Assembly: GCF_000725125.1 (NCBI RefSeq)
Contig: NZ_JFCB01000019.1
Coordinates: forward strand, 62,001-126,000
Direction: 5' to 3'
Length of the DNA: 64,000 nt
Source of the DNA: Streptomyces toyocaensis
GTDB lineage: Bacteria; Actinomycetota; Actinomycetes; Streptomycetales; Streptomycetaceae
Shown: positions 37,394-45,097 of the stretch, piece after piece
Numbering within the stretch: the stretch's first letter is position 1
Layout of the letters: each line of letters begins with the position of its first letter
The notes under the pieces: generated by a model
Databases searched by the model: none
Seen by the model: only the letters and a program-made list of their open reading frames with translations
Told to the model about the DNA's origin: nothing
Made by a program: the position numbers and the translations under genes

Positions 37394-37534
37394 ATGAGCG
37401 TGAACGCAGCGACCGTGACCCGTGTCCGCACCGGCGGCCCCCGGGAGGACGGACCGGAGATCCTCGAGCACGTGCTGGGATGGACGCTCGTCGTGGTGCT
37501 CGCGATGCTCCTGACACAGCTGGGACTGCTGTAG
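37394..37534 (+). CDS. SCO1431-family small membrane protein
   Basis: 46 residues: a polar N-terminus (SVNAATVTRVRTGGPREDGPEILEHV) and one C-terminal transmembrane helix (LGWTLVVVLAMLLTQLGLL). Small single-pass proteins of this kind are conserved in this chromosomal position in Streptomyces; the function is unknown. GAGAAG precedes the ATG. The frame is open upstream to 37334 but without a ribosome site. Confidence 0.75.
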   Translation: MSVNAATVTRVRTGGPREDGPEILEHVLGWTLVVVLAMLLTQLGLL

Positions 37535-37811
37535 CCGGCCCGGCTGAGGGGCCGGCGGATCGTTCGGGATGCCGTCGGCGGAGCTCGGCGCCGAGTGCGA
37601 GGCGGGCGTGTGGCGAAGGTATCTTCGGTAAGCGGTCGTTAACCGGTGACTCGATGCCGCCGATCGGGCATACTCACAGCGCACAGCCGCTGGTCAGCAG
37701 CTTCCGAGACCCGGGAGTGCGAGCATCGGCCAGGCACCGATACGACCCCGGCGGAGCCGCCCCCACCCAAGGCGCACGCCGATGTGCCCGAACAGGGAGG
37801 AGAGCGTCGCC

Positions 37812-38984
37812 ATGCCCGACCGCGCCCCGCAGCCGGTGGACCGGCAACTGCCGACGGAAGAGGCCCGGGATCTCATCTCGCTCGTCCGTGACGTCGCGCA
37901 GCACGAGATCGCGCCCCGGGCGGCCGAGGAGGAGGACGAGGGACGCTTCCCCCGCGAGCTCTTCACCCGGCTCTCCGAACTGGGCCTGCTCGGCCTGCCC
38001 TACGACGCCGAGTACGGCGGCGGCGACCAGCCGTACGAGGTCTACCTCCAGGTCCTCGAAGAGCTCGCCACGGCCCGCCTCACCGTCGGCCTGGGCGTCA
38101 GCGTGCACACCCTGGCCTGTTACGCGCTGGCCTCGTTCGGGGCCAAGGAACAGCAGGCGGAGCATCTGAACGCGATGCTCGACGGCGGGCTGCTCGGCGC
38201 CTACTGCCTCTCCGAGCCCGCCTCCGGTTCGGACGCGGCCTCGCTGCGCACCAAGGCCGTCCGCGACGGCGAGGACTGGGTGATCACCGGCACCAAGGCC
38301 TGGATCACGCACGGCGGGATCGCCGACTTCTACACCGTCATGGCCCGCACAGGGGCGGAGGGCCCGCGCGGGATCACCGCGTTCCTCGTGCCCGGTGACG
38401 CGGAGGGCGTGAGCGCCGCCCTGCCGGAGAAGAAGATGGGCATGAAGGGCTCCCCCACCGCCCAGGTCCACCTCGACGGCGTCCGGGTCCCCGACGCGCG
38501 GCGCATCGGCGAGGAGGGGCAGGGCTTCGCGATCGCCCTGTCGGCGCTGGACGGCGGCCGGCTCGGCATCGCCGCCTGCGCCATCGGCCTGGCCCAGGCG
38601 GCGCTCGACGAGGCACTCCGGTACGCCACGGAGCGGCGGCAGTTCGGCAAGCCGATCGCCGACTTCCAGGGGCTGCGCTTCATGCTCGCCGACATGGCCA
38701 CCCAGGTGGAGGCGGGGCGCGCCCTGTACCTGGCGGCGGCCCGGCTGCGCGACGCGGGACGGCCGTTCGCCAAGCAGGCCGCCATGGCCAAGCTGCACTG
38801 CACGGACACCGCGATGCGGGTCACCACCGACGCCGTGCAGATCCTCGGCGGCTACGGGTACACGGCGGACTTCCCGGCCGAGCGCTACATGCGCGAGGCC
38901 AAGGTCCTGCAGATCGTCGAGGGCACCAATCAGATCCAGCGCATGGTCATCGCCCGCCACCTCGCGGGGCCGGAGACGCGCTGA
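37812..38984 (+). CDS. Acyl-CoA dehydrogenase
   Basis: 390-residue FAD enzyme with the normal three-part fold. Visible are YCLSEPASGSDAASL and WITHGGIADFYTVMART (FAD/acyl-CoA binding), RRQFGKPIADFQGLRFMLADM and the C-terminal ILGGYGYTADFPAERYMREAKVLQIVEGTNQIQRM, in which the glutamate of VEGTNQ is the expected catalytic base. Oxidises an acyl-CoA to the 2,3-enoyl-CoA; chain type is not predictable. ATG 37812 has GGAGGAGAG upstream. It overlaps the convergent small gene by 38 bases. Confidence 0.94.
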   Translation: MPDRAPQPVDRQLPTEEARDLISLVRDVAQHEIAPRAAEEEDEGRFPRELFTRLSELGLLGLPYDAEYGGGDQPYEVYLQVLEELATARLTVGLGVSVHTLACYALASFGAKEQQAEHLNAMLDGGLLGAYCLSEPASGSDAASLRTKAVRDGEDWVITGTKAWITHGGIADFYTVMARTGAEGPRGITAFLVPGDAEGVSAALPEKKMGMKGSPTAQVHLDGVRVPDARRIGEEGQGFAIALSALDGGRLGIAACAIGLAQAALDEALRYATERRQFGKPIADFQGLRFMLADMATQVEAGRALYLAAARLRDAGRPFAKQAAMAKLHCTDTAMRVTTDAVQILGGYGYTADFPAERYMREAKVLQIVEGTNQIQRMVIARHLAGPETR

Positions 38985-39198
38985 ACTGGCCGAGGCCCCG
39001 CCAGGGCGCGGCGAGCCGGGTCCACTCCGGGTCGTGCCGCCCGGGCAGCGTGCGGCCCCGGTCGGCCCACGTCCGCAGGAGATCGCGGTAGATCGGCGGA
39101 TCCGGGAACCCTGCCGGGGCGGGTACGACCGCCTCCACGGGCGGCGGTACGAAGAGATGGCGCTGACGCCCGGTCGTCGTGTGCGTGGGGGTCGTCAT
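38947..39198 (-). CDS. Small conserved hypothetical protein
   Basis: 83 residues beginning TTPTHTTTGRQRHLFVPPPVEAVV, with a central PIYRDLLRTWADRGRTLPGRHDPEWTRLAA. Codon use is normal for the region and the composition is not that of a random antisense frame. No domain is recognised. The 3' end overlaps the convergent acyl-CoA dehydrogenase. The start is uncertain because the frame continues upstream to 39303 and no strong ribosome site is seen. Confidence 0.55.
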   Translation of the reverse strand: MTTPTHTTTGRQRHLFVPPPVEAVVPAPAGFPDPPIYRDLLRTWADRGRTLPGRHDPEWTRLAAPWRGLGQFSASPAPRGGGR

Positions 39199-39321
39199 AC
39201 CCGGGCCAACGCGGAAGCGGACGGGCGGGTCACCGACAGCCGGAATAGGGCGTGCGTTCGCGGTCGTCACGTCACGGCGGACGAGGGTGGCGGACCCCGC
39301 CACCCTCGCACCGGGGTGTGC

Positions 39322-39756
39322 TCAGGCGGCGTCGCGCCGCATCACCGGGACCCTGATCGGGCGCGAGCCCGGGCCCCCGACGTGAGAGAAGGGCTGGGTG
39401 CGCCAGTCGAGTCCCTGAGGGAGCGTCAACAGCAGGGCGGTGTCCTGCTCCTGGGGCTCGACGGACTCGTCCGCGGGCCGGGCGTCGGAGGCCCGGCGGC
39501 CGGTGCCGGCACACACCGTGAGCCCGAACGGGTTCCACGGTGAGGCGCACAGCGCGTGCTCGGGCAGGACGTCCTCGTCCGCCAGCAGGGCGATGGGCTG
39601 CGCGCAGTCCGGGCAGATGACCCGGTACATCTCGAAGGTGTCGTACGCGTCGGGTTCGTCGTCCGGGGTGTCGGGTTCGACGTACTCCGGTTCGGGCGTG
39701 ACGACCGGCTGCTGCCGCTTGGACGTGGTACGACCAAGGCGCTTAAGACTCTGCAT
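39322..39756 (-). CDS. Hypothetical protein with a CxxC pair
   Basis: 144 residues. A basic N-terminus (SLKRLGRTTSKRQQP) and an acidic, Asp/Pro-rich stretch (EYVEPDTPDDEPDAYD) precede a small cysteine cluster (VICPDCAQPIALL, CASPWNPFGLTVCAGTG). That cluster could be a zinc ribbon. The C-terminus is proline/arginine-rich. I recognise no family with known function. It is divergent from the Lrp regulator at 39972. Confidence 0.7.
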   Translation of the reverse strand: MQSLKRLGRTTSKRQQPVVTPEPEYVEPDTPDDEPDAYDTFEMYRVICPDCAQPIALLADEDVLPEHALCASPWNPFGLTVCAGTGRRASDARPADESVEPQEQDTALLLTLPQGLDWRTQPFSHVGGPGSRPIRVPVMRRDAA

Positions 39757-39957
39757 TGGGTTCTCCCCCTCGGGCTGGGCCGTGAAGGCACTGCGGCCTC
39801 GACCACAGCAAGCACTTCCCGTCCCCCCTGGGGTGTAATCACGAGAACATCACGGAGACCGTTCCACGGCTGTGGTGTTCGTCACATGTCACTGTCAGGG
39901 GTCCGTGCGGCGACGTCACCGTCCCCGCTCAGGTATCCGAGGCGATCAAGCGCACTG

Positions 39958-39963
39958 TAGGTT
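39958..39963 (+). promoter_or_regulatory. Probable -10 hexamer for a leaderless Lrp-type gene, flanked by an inverted repeat
   Basis: TAGGTT ends eight bases before the ATG at 39972, so the transcript is probably leaderless. GCGCA (39950-39954) and TGCGC (39966-39970) form an inverted repeat that brackets the hexamer, a plausible autoregulatory site. Confidence 0.35.
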
Positions 39964-39971
39964 CTTGCGCC

Positions 39972-40412
39972 ATGGAGGAGCTGGACCGACAGATCGTGCA
40001 GCTGCTCGTCAAGGACGGGCGGATGAGCTACACAGACCTGGGCAAGGCCACGGGCCTGTCCACGTCGGCCGTGCACCAGCGGGTGCGCAGGCTGGAACAG
40101 CGTGGCGTCATCCGCGGCTATGCCGCGGTCGTCGACCCGGAGGCCGTCGGCCTGCCCATCACCGCCTTCATCTCGGTGAAACCCTTCGACCCCAGCGCCC
40201 CCGACGACATCGCGGACCGCCTGGCCGACGTACCCGAGATCGAGGCCTGCCACAGCGTCGCGGGCGACGAGAACTACATCCTCAAGGTGCGTGTGTCCAC
40301 ACCGCACGAACTGGAGGAACTCCTCGCCCGCGTACGTTCCCTGGCGGGCGTCTCGACCCGTACCACGGTGGTGCTGTCCACGCCGTACGAGGCACGGCCG
40401 CCGCGCGTGTGA
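39972..40412 (+). CDS. Lrp/AsnC family transcriptional regulator (second copy in window)
   Basis: 146 residues. The helix-turn-helix at about 5-50 (LDRQIVQLLVKDGRMSYTDLGKATGLSTSAVHQRVRRLEQ) precedes the RAM domain with GYAAVVDPEAVGLPITAFISV and HSVAGDENYILKVRV. The GDENY turn is a typical effector-pocket segment. Neighbours are a hypothetical gene and an amidohydrolase, so the regulated amino acid pathway cannot be named. No ribosome site precedes the ATG. Confidence 0.93.
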   Translation: MEELDRQIVQLLVKDGRMSYTDLGKATGLSTSAVHQRVRRLEQRGVIRGYAAVVDPEAVGLPITAFISVKPFDPSAPDDIADRLADVPEIEACHSVAGDENYILKVRVSTPHELEELLARVRSLAGVSTRTTVVLSTPYEARPPRV

Positions 40413-40553
40413 CCCGGTGACGCCGGCCGGACGGCCGCCCGTTCCGGTGAGCGGTGCTCGCGGCCGCGACCGGTGCTCTCCGCGGGCCGGCCCGGCGGCC
40501 GTGAGCGGGACCTGCGTGGGGGGCGGCCCGCCCGGCGCGCGAGACTGTGGGGC

Positions 40554-42158
40554 ATGAGTGAACGCACCGTCCCGTCGCACACCGTCCTGCTCCGCCGCGG
40601 GGAGGTGCACAGCCCCGCCGACCCGTTCGCGACCGCCATGGTCGTCGAGCGCGGCCAGGTCGCCTGGGTCGGTTCTGAAGGAGCCGCCGACGCCTTCGCG
40701 GACGGCGTCGACGAGGTGATCGACCTCGACGGCGCGCTGGTGACTCCGGCGTTCACGGACGCGCACGTCCACACCACGGCCACCGGCCTCGCCCTCACCG
40801 GCCTCGACCTGTCCGGTGCCCCTTCGCTCGATGCCGCGCTCGCCCGTGTCCGGGAGTTCGCCGCCGCCCGCCCGGACGACCGGGTGCTGCTCGGCCACGG
40901 CTGGGACGCCGCCCGCTGGCCCGGCGGCAGGCCCCCGGCCCGCGCGGAACTCGACGAGGCCACCGGCGGCCGCCCCCTCTACCTCAGCCGCATCGACGTC
41001 CATTCCGCGGTCGTCACCACCGCGCTGCTCGACCTCGTCCCGGGCGGTGTCACCCGCGAGGACCGCCCGCTCACCGGGGACGACCACCACACGGTGCGCG
41101 CCGCCGCCCTGGGTGCCGTCACGCCGGCCCAGCGCGCCGCGGCCCAGCGTGCCGCCCTCGCCCACGCCGCCTCCCTGGGCATCGGCACGGTTCACGAGTG
41201 CGGCGGACCGGAGATCTCCTCCGAGGACGACTTCACCGGACTGCTGCGGCTCGCCGCTCAGGAGGCCGGCCCGCGCGTCGTCGGGTACTGGGCCGAACAA
41301 GACGTCGCCAAGGCCCGCGAGCTGGGCGCGGCCGGCGCCGCAGGAGACCTGTTCGCGGACGGCGCCCTCGGCTCGCACACCGCGTGTCTGCACGAGCCGT
41401 ACGCCGACGCCGCTCACACCGGCACCGCGCACCTGGACGCCGCCGCGGTGGCCGCCCATGTCGCCCACTGCACCGAGGCGGGCCTCCAGGCGGGCTTCCA
41501 CGCCATCGGCGACGCGGCGGTCGGCGCCGTCGTCGCGGGCGTGCGCGCCGCCGCCGAGGAGGTCGGCCTCGCCCGGGTCCGCGCCGCCCGGCACCGCGTC
41601 GAGCACGCCGAGATGCTCACCCCCGAGTCCGTCGCGGCCTTCGCCGAACTCGGCCTCACCGCGTCCGTCCAGCCCGCCTTCGACGCCCTGTGGGGCGGAG
41701 AGGAGGGCATGTACGCCCGTCGCCTGGGCGCGGAACGGGCCCGCACCCTCAACCCGTTCGCGGCGCTGCTGCGGGCCGGCGTCCCGCTCGCCTTCGGCTC
41801 CGACAGCCCGGTCACCCCCCTCGACCCCTGGGGCACGGTCCGGGCCGCGGCCTTCCACCGCACCCCGGAGCACCGCGTCTCCGTCCGCGCCGCCTTCACC
41901 GCCCACACGCGTGGCGGCTGGCGCGCCGTCGGACGTGACGACGCGGGCGTCCTCGTGCCCGGCGCACCCGCCGACTACGCCGTCTGGCGCACCGGCGAAC
42001 TCGTCGTCCAGGCGCCCGACGACCGGGTGGCGCGCTGGTCGACCGACCCCCGCTCCGGCACTCCCGGCCTGCCGGACCTCACTCCCGGCCGTGACCTGCC
42101 CGTCTGCCTGCGCACGGTGGTCGGAGGGCGCACGGTCTTCGTACGGCCGGGCGAGTGA
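40554..42158 (+). CDS. YtcJ-like metal-dependent amidohydrolase
   Basis: 534 residues. Metal-binding signatures of the amidohydrolase superfamily are visible: VTPAFTDAHVHTTATG near the N-terminus, FHAIGDAAVGAVV, HRVEHAEML and GSDSPVTPLDPWG near the C-terminus. This is the YtcJ/NfdA-like branch (exoenzyme or N-substituted amide hydrolases). The substrate is unknown. ATG 40554 follows a GTGGGG stretch at short distance. It appears to be monocistronic. Confidence 0.88.
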   Translation: MSERTVPSHTVLLRRGEVHSPADPFATAMVVERGQVAWVGSEGAADAFADGVDEVIDLDGALVTPAFTDAHVHTTATGLALTGLDLSGAPSLDAALARVREFAAARPDDRVLLGHGWDAARWPGGRPPARAELDEATGGRPLYLSRIDVHSAVVTTALLDLVPGGVTREDRPLTGDDHHTVRAAALGAVTPAQRAAAQRAALAHAASLGIGTVHECGGPEISSEDDFTGLLRLAAQEAGPRVVGYWAEQDVAKARELGAAGAAGDLFADGALGSHTACLHEPYADAAHTGTAHLDAAAVAAHVAHCTEAGLQAGFHAIGDAAVGAVVAGVRAAAEEVGLARVRAARHRVEHAEMLTPESVAAFAELGLTASVQPAFDALWGGEEGMYARRLGAERARTLNPFAALLRAGVPLAFGSDSPVTPLDPWGTVRAAAFHRTPEHRVSVRAAFTAHTRGGWRAVGRDDAGVLVPGAPADYAVWRTGELVVQAPDDRVARWSTDPRSGTPGLPDLTPGRDLPVCLRTVVGGRTVFVRPGE

Positions 42159-42267
42159 TCTGGGAGGGTGACGCGGTGACGATCATGCGGCGCGCCCCTG
42201 TCTCGCGACCTGCGCATCCTCGCCGCTGACCAGGCGTTTGAACCACATTACGCAGGTCAAACGACTG

Positions 42268-42298
42268 TTGACAGGCGGCCGCGGGGGGCCGGTAGGTT
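42268..42298 (+). promoter_or_regulatory. Candidate promoter of the ppm1 leader
   Basis: TTGACA (42268-42273, consensus -35) and TAGGTT (42293-42298) are separated by 19 bases. The spacing is slightly long but the -35 is a perfect match. Confidence 0.5.
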
Positions 42299-42365
42299 CG
42301 GCCGGGTCCACCACCGGACGCCCGACCGGGGAACTTCCGGCCACTCGTGTCAGCGCCGCTGGGTC

Positions 42366-42411
42366 AGGGACGGTGTGCCGCACCGGCGCACCGCCACTGG
42401 GAGCCAGGCTC
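42366..42411 (+). other. Cobalamin-riboswitch-like sequence boxes (weak)
   Basis: In order within 46 bases: AGGGA (42366), GGTG (42372), CCGGCGC (42383), CCGCCACTG (42391) and GGAGCCAGG (42400). These words and their order recall the core and B12 box of actinobacterial cobalamin riboswitches. The stem between the last two boxes is missing, and the downstream gene (ppm1) has no link to cobalamin. It may be a degenerate remnant or chance in GC-rich DNA. Confidence 0.2.
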
Positions 42412-42706
42412 AGCGTCGGCGCGGTGCCGAGGGAGGTTCCAGCCGGTAGGGGAGGTGCGACCCCGGGTGGGGCCCGGGAGCTCAGTAGACAACGGCTTCA
42501 GGTCGATCCGCAGCCGGCGGATCCCAGGCCGGCCCGAAGGGCACCGGGCCCCCATCCGCTGCCGCACCCCGCTCCGCGGCGCGACCGAAAGACGCATTGC
42601 TACCCGATCTTCGGTGAACGACACCACCATATGAACGTCCTGTCACGTCGACGCAGGACCCGACGACTATGGTGGGACCCTGCGCACAGGACATGAAGGG
42701 GCAGCA

Positions 42707-43642
42707 GTGAACGACGGCGACGGGACCCTCGAGGCGGGATCCCAGGGGCGGAAATTCGGCCCGCTCGGCACGGCTTTGGTGATCATCCCCACCTACAACG
42801 AGGCGGAGAACATCAAGGCGATCGTCGGCCGGGTGCGCAAGGCCGTCCCGGAGGCGCATGTCCTCGTGGCCGACGACAACAGCCCCGACGGCACCGGCAA
42901 GCTCGCCGACGAACTGGCCGCGGGTGACGACCACGTCCAGGTGTTGCACCGCAGGGGCAAGGAAGGCCTGGGCGCTGCCTACCTCGCGGGCTTCCGCTGG
43001 GGCATCGAGCACGGCTACGGCGTCCTGGTCGAGATGGACGCCGACGGATCCCACCAGCCCGAGGAACTGCCCCGTCTGCTGACCGCCCTCAAGGCGGCCG
43101 ATCTGGTGCTCGGTTCGCGCTGGGTGCCCGGCGGCCGCGTGGTGAACTGGCCGAAGTCCCGTGAGTTCATCTCGCGCGGGGGCAGCCTCTACTCGCGCGT
43201 GGCGCTCGATCTCCCGCTGCGTGACATCACCGGCGGGTTCCGCGCCTTCCGCCGCGAGACGCTGGAGGGCCTCGGGCTGGAGGAGGTGGCCTCCCAGGGG
43301 TACTGCTTCCAGGTCGACCTGGCCCGCCGGGCGGTCAAGGCGGGCTACCACGTCGTCGAGGTACCGATCACCTTCGTCGAGCGTGAACTCGGTGACTCCA
43401 AGATGAGCCGGGACATCCTCGTCGAGGCGCTGTGGCGGGTCACCGCGTGGGGCGTGGGGGAGCGCGTCGGCAAGGTCCTGGGCCGCGGCGACGACAGGCA
43501 GCCCAGGCCGGAGACCAGGCAGTCGGAGCCGGCGGCCGAGCAGCCGGGGCGGAAGCCAGGACGGTCCGTGCAGGACGCCGGGCACGACGCCGAGCACGTC
43601 GCCGAGCAGTCCGAGCAGGAGACGAAGCAGCCCGAGGTCTAG
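42707..43642 (+). CDS. ppm1: Polyprenol monophosphomannose synthase
   Basis: A 311-residue GT2 enzyme that transfers mannose from GDP-mannose to polyprenyl phosphate. Visible are VIIPTYNEAENI, VADDNSPDGTG, the metal-binding DADGSHQPEEL and LPLRDITGGFRAFRR. It lacks the membrane segment and acyltransferase domain of mycobacterial Ppm1. The last 60 or so residues are a low-complexity Glu/Gln/Pro tail. In S. coelicolor this enzyme feeds protein O-mannosylation and is needed for phage phiC31 infection. GTG 42707 follows AAGGGG. Confidence 0.94.
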   Translation: MNDGDGTLEAGSQGRKFGPLGTALVIIPTYNEAENIKAIVGRVRKAVPEAHVLVADDNSPDGTGKLADELAAGDDHVQVLHRRGKEGLGAAYLAGFRWGIEHGYGVLVEMDADGSHQPEELPRLLTALKAADLVLGSRWVPGGRVVNWPKSREFISRGGSLYSRVALDLPLRDITGGFRAFRRETLEGLGLEEVASQGYCFQVDLARRAVKAGYHVVEVPITFVERELGDSKMSRDILVEALWRVTAWGVGERVGKVLGRGDDRQPRPETRQSEPAAEQPGRKPGRSVQDAGHDAEHVAEQSEQETKQPEV

Positions 43643-43708
43643 GGACAGCCTCCGGCCGCCCGTGGCCCGCTTATCCCGCGCTGAGCCGGGCCCAGGCACA
43701 CTGGGAGT

Positions 43709-44299
43709 ATGACGACTGGCGCTCAGACCCCCTGGCCCGTCCGGCCCCGGCGCTCACGGCTGCGCGGCGTCCTGCCGCTCGCGGTCGCCGCCTGGCTGGT
43801 ACTCGAGATCTGGCTGCTCACGATGGTCGCGGGGGCGTCGAACGGCCTGGTGGTCTTCCTGATCCTGGTGGCCGGCCTCGTCCTCGGTTCGGTCGTCATC
43901 AAGCGGGCCGGCCGGCGGGCCTTCAAGAACCTCACCGAGACAGTGCAGCGGCAGCAGGAGGGCGCGGCCCCCGGGCCCCGGCCGAACAGCGAGGGCAACG
44001 GCCTGGTGATGCTGGGCGGCCTGTTGCTGATCATTCCTGGTCTGATCTCGGACGCGCTGGGGCTGCTCCTGCTGGTGCCGCCGGTGCAGAAGGCCGTGAG
44101 CCGGTACGCCGAGCGCACCGTCGAGCGAACGCTGCGTGACGCCACGCACGGCTCCCTGGGGGATGCCTTCCAGCAGGTCCGGATCCACCGGCCCGACGGC
44201 AAGGTCGTCCAGGGGGAGGTCATCCACGACGAGCGCGACGAGCCGGGAAGGCCTCACGGGGACGCCCCGCAGGGCCCGCCCCCGCCGCTGACGCGATGA
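43709..44299 (+). CDS. fxsA: FxsA family membrane protein
   Basis: 196 residues with hydrophobic segments at about 20-60 (LPLAVAAWLVLEIWLLTMV, VVFLILVAGLVLGSVVI) and 95-125 (VMLGGLLLIIPGLISDALGLLLLVPPV), the FxsA signature. E. coli FxsA overproduction prevents exclusion of phage T7 by the F plasmid; its normal role is unknown. The soluble C-terminus carries RYAERTVERTLRDATHG. It starts 66 bases after ppm1 and is probably co-transcribed with it. Confidence 0.92.
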   Translation: MTTGAQTPWPVRPRRSRLRGVLPLAVAAWLVLEIWLLTMVAGASNGLVVFLILVAGLVLGSVVIKRAGRRAFKNLTETVQRQQEGAAPGPRPNSEGNGLVMLGGLLLIIPGLISDALGLLLLVPPVQKAVSRYAERTVERTLRDATHGSLGDAFQQVRIHRPDGKVVQGEVIHDERDEPGRPHGDAPQGPPPPLTR

Positions 44300-44351
44300 A
44301 GCGGCCCGCGCGGGGCCCCCGGCACACGACGGACACGAGACAGGACCGGAC

Positions 44352-44405
44352 GCGAGACAGGACTGTGGGCGCCGTACCAGTACGGCGCCCACAGTCCTGT
44401 CTCGC
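44352..44405. terminator. Very long perfect bidirectional terminator between fxsA and rbpA
   Basis: A 26-base perfect inverted repeat (44352-44377 with 44380-44405) is separated by only two bases. It lies between convergent fxsA and rbpA. In practice the top pair or two would open to make a four- to six-base loop. Confidence 0.85.
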
Positions 44406-44444
44406 TGTGCGTTTGCGCTTACGCCCAGGCCCCCGCAGGGATCA

Positions 44445-44819
44445 TCACGCCGACTTTCGGCTGTCCCGGGGGTGAACCGCGATGTTCATCGCACCGGAGC
44501 GCAGAACGGCGAGACGCTCCTCGAGGACCTCTTCGAGTTCCTCTCGGGTGCGCCGCTCCATCAGCATGTCCCAATGCGTACGCGCGGGCTTGGCCTTCTT
44601 CTCCTCGGGGCCGTCGCCGTCCACCAGGAGTGCCTGGGCACCGCAGACCTTGCACTCCCACTCCGGCGGGATCTCCGCCTCGACCGAGAAGGGCATCTCG
44701 AAGCGGTGCCCCTTCTCGCATGCGTACTCCACGGCCTGGCGCGGGGCCAGGTCGATGCCGCGGTCCGTCTCGTAGCTGGTCACCACGAGGCGCGTGCCGC
44801 GAAGAGCTCGCTCACTCAT
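44445..44819 (-). CDS. rbpA: RNA polymerase-binding protein RbpA
   Basis: 124 residues. Binds RNA polymerase and group 1/2 sigma factors such as HrdB and stabilises the open complex; part of the basal machinery in actinobacteria. The core domain has the zinc-type ligands Cys34, His38, Cys56 and Cys59 (YACEKGHRF, WECKVCGAQ). The C-terminal sigma-interacting helix region THWDMLMERRTREELEEVLEERL is intact. Upstream is a textbook sigma-R promoter, in agreement with the known thiol-oxidative induction of rbpA in S. coelicolor. Confidence 0.97.
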   Translation of the reverse strand: MSERALRGTRLVVTSYETDRGIDLAPRQAVEYACEKGHRFEMPFSVEAEIPPEWECKVCGAQALLVDGDGPEEKKAKPARTHWDMLMERRTREELEEVLEERLAVLRSGAMNIAVHPRDSRKSA

Positions 44820-44880
44820 GAATCGTGCCTCCCGGGCTTGTCGCCCACAGGACAGGTGTCGCTGTCGTCGTCATCCGGTC

Positions 44881-44906
44881 AACGTCCGGTCGGCGGTAAA
44901 GATTCC
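44881..44906 (-). promoter_or_regulatory. Sigma-R promoter of rbpA
   Basis: On the minus strand GGAAT (44906-44902) is followed after exactly 18 bases by GTT (44883-44881), the SigR consensus for disulfide-stress genes. It lies about 60 bases before the rbpA start codon. Confidence 0.78.
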
Positions 44907-44989
44907 CGTTCCGTGTCCCGTTCCGGGCCCTGCGTCGCCGTCGTAGCCGCAGCCTTGTCAACCATTGCAGTACCCACCGACGCCCGGTT

Positions 44990-45016
44990 TGTCACACCTG
45001 ATAGCAGATGTCACAC
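44990..45016. repeat. 8-base direct repeat upstream of rbpA
   Basis: TGTCACAC occurs at 44990-44997 and again at 45009-45016, 19 bases apart. It lies about 90 bases upstream of the sigma-R promoter, in the divergent-free gap behind the MFS gene. It may be a regulator site for a second rbpA promoter or chance. Confidence 0.3.
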
Positions 45017-45097
45017 AGTGTTTCGGCATCTTTGACGCGCAGTAACGGTACGCCTGGCAGGCCAAACGCGTACACTACAGCCCTTTCGCGCCGAGCG

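Larger units (their letters stand above)
42159..42706 (+). other. 548-base gene-free region before ppm1 with a long GC-rich leader
   Basis: No credible protein gene; the frames open here are compositionally random. A promoter-like pair at 42268-42298 would give a leader of about 400 bases before ppm1. The leader contains several potential hairpins (for example CCCGGG repeats at 42460-42480) and the cobalamin-riboswitch-like boxes at 42366-42411. Such long leaders are unusual in Streptomyces outside regulated RNAs. Confidence 0.5.

Noticed and set aside
37535-37811. An operator in the acyl-CoA dehydrogenase upstream region (CGGTAAGCGG / GTTAACCG around 37628-37645).
   Set aside because: The symmetry is imperfect and no regulator gene is adjacent, so I could not support it.
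42238-42696. A 152-codon plus-strand frame before ppm1 as a protein gene.
   Set aside because: It begins before the likely promoter, has no ribosome site and its sequence looks like translated structured leader.
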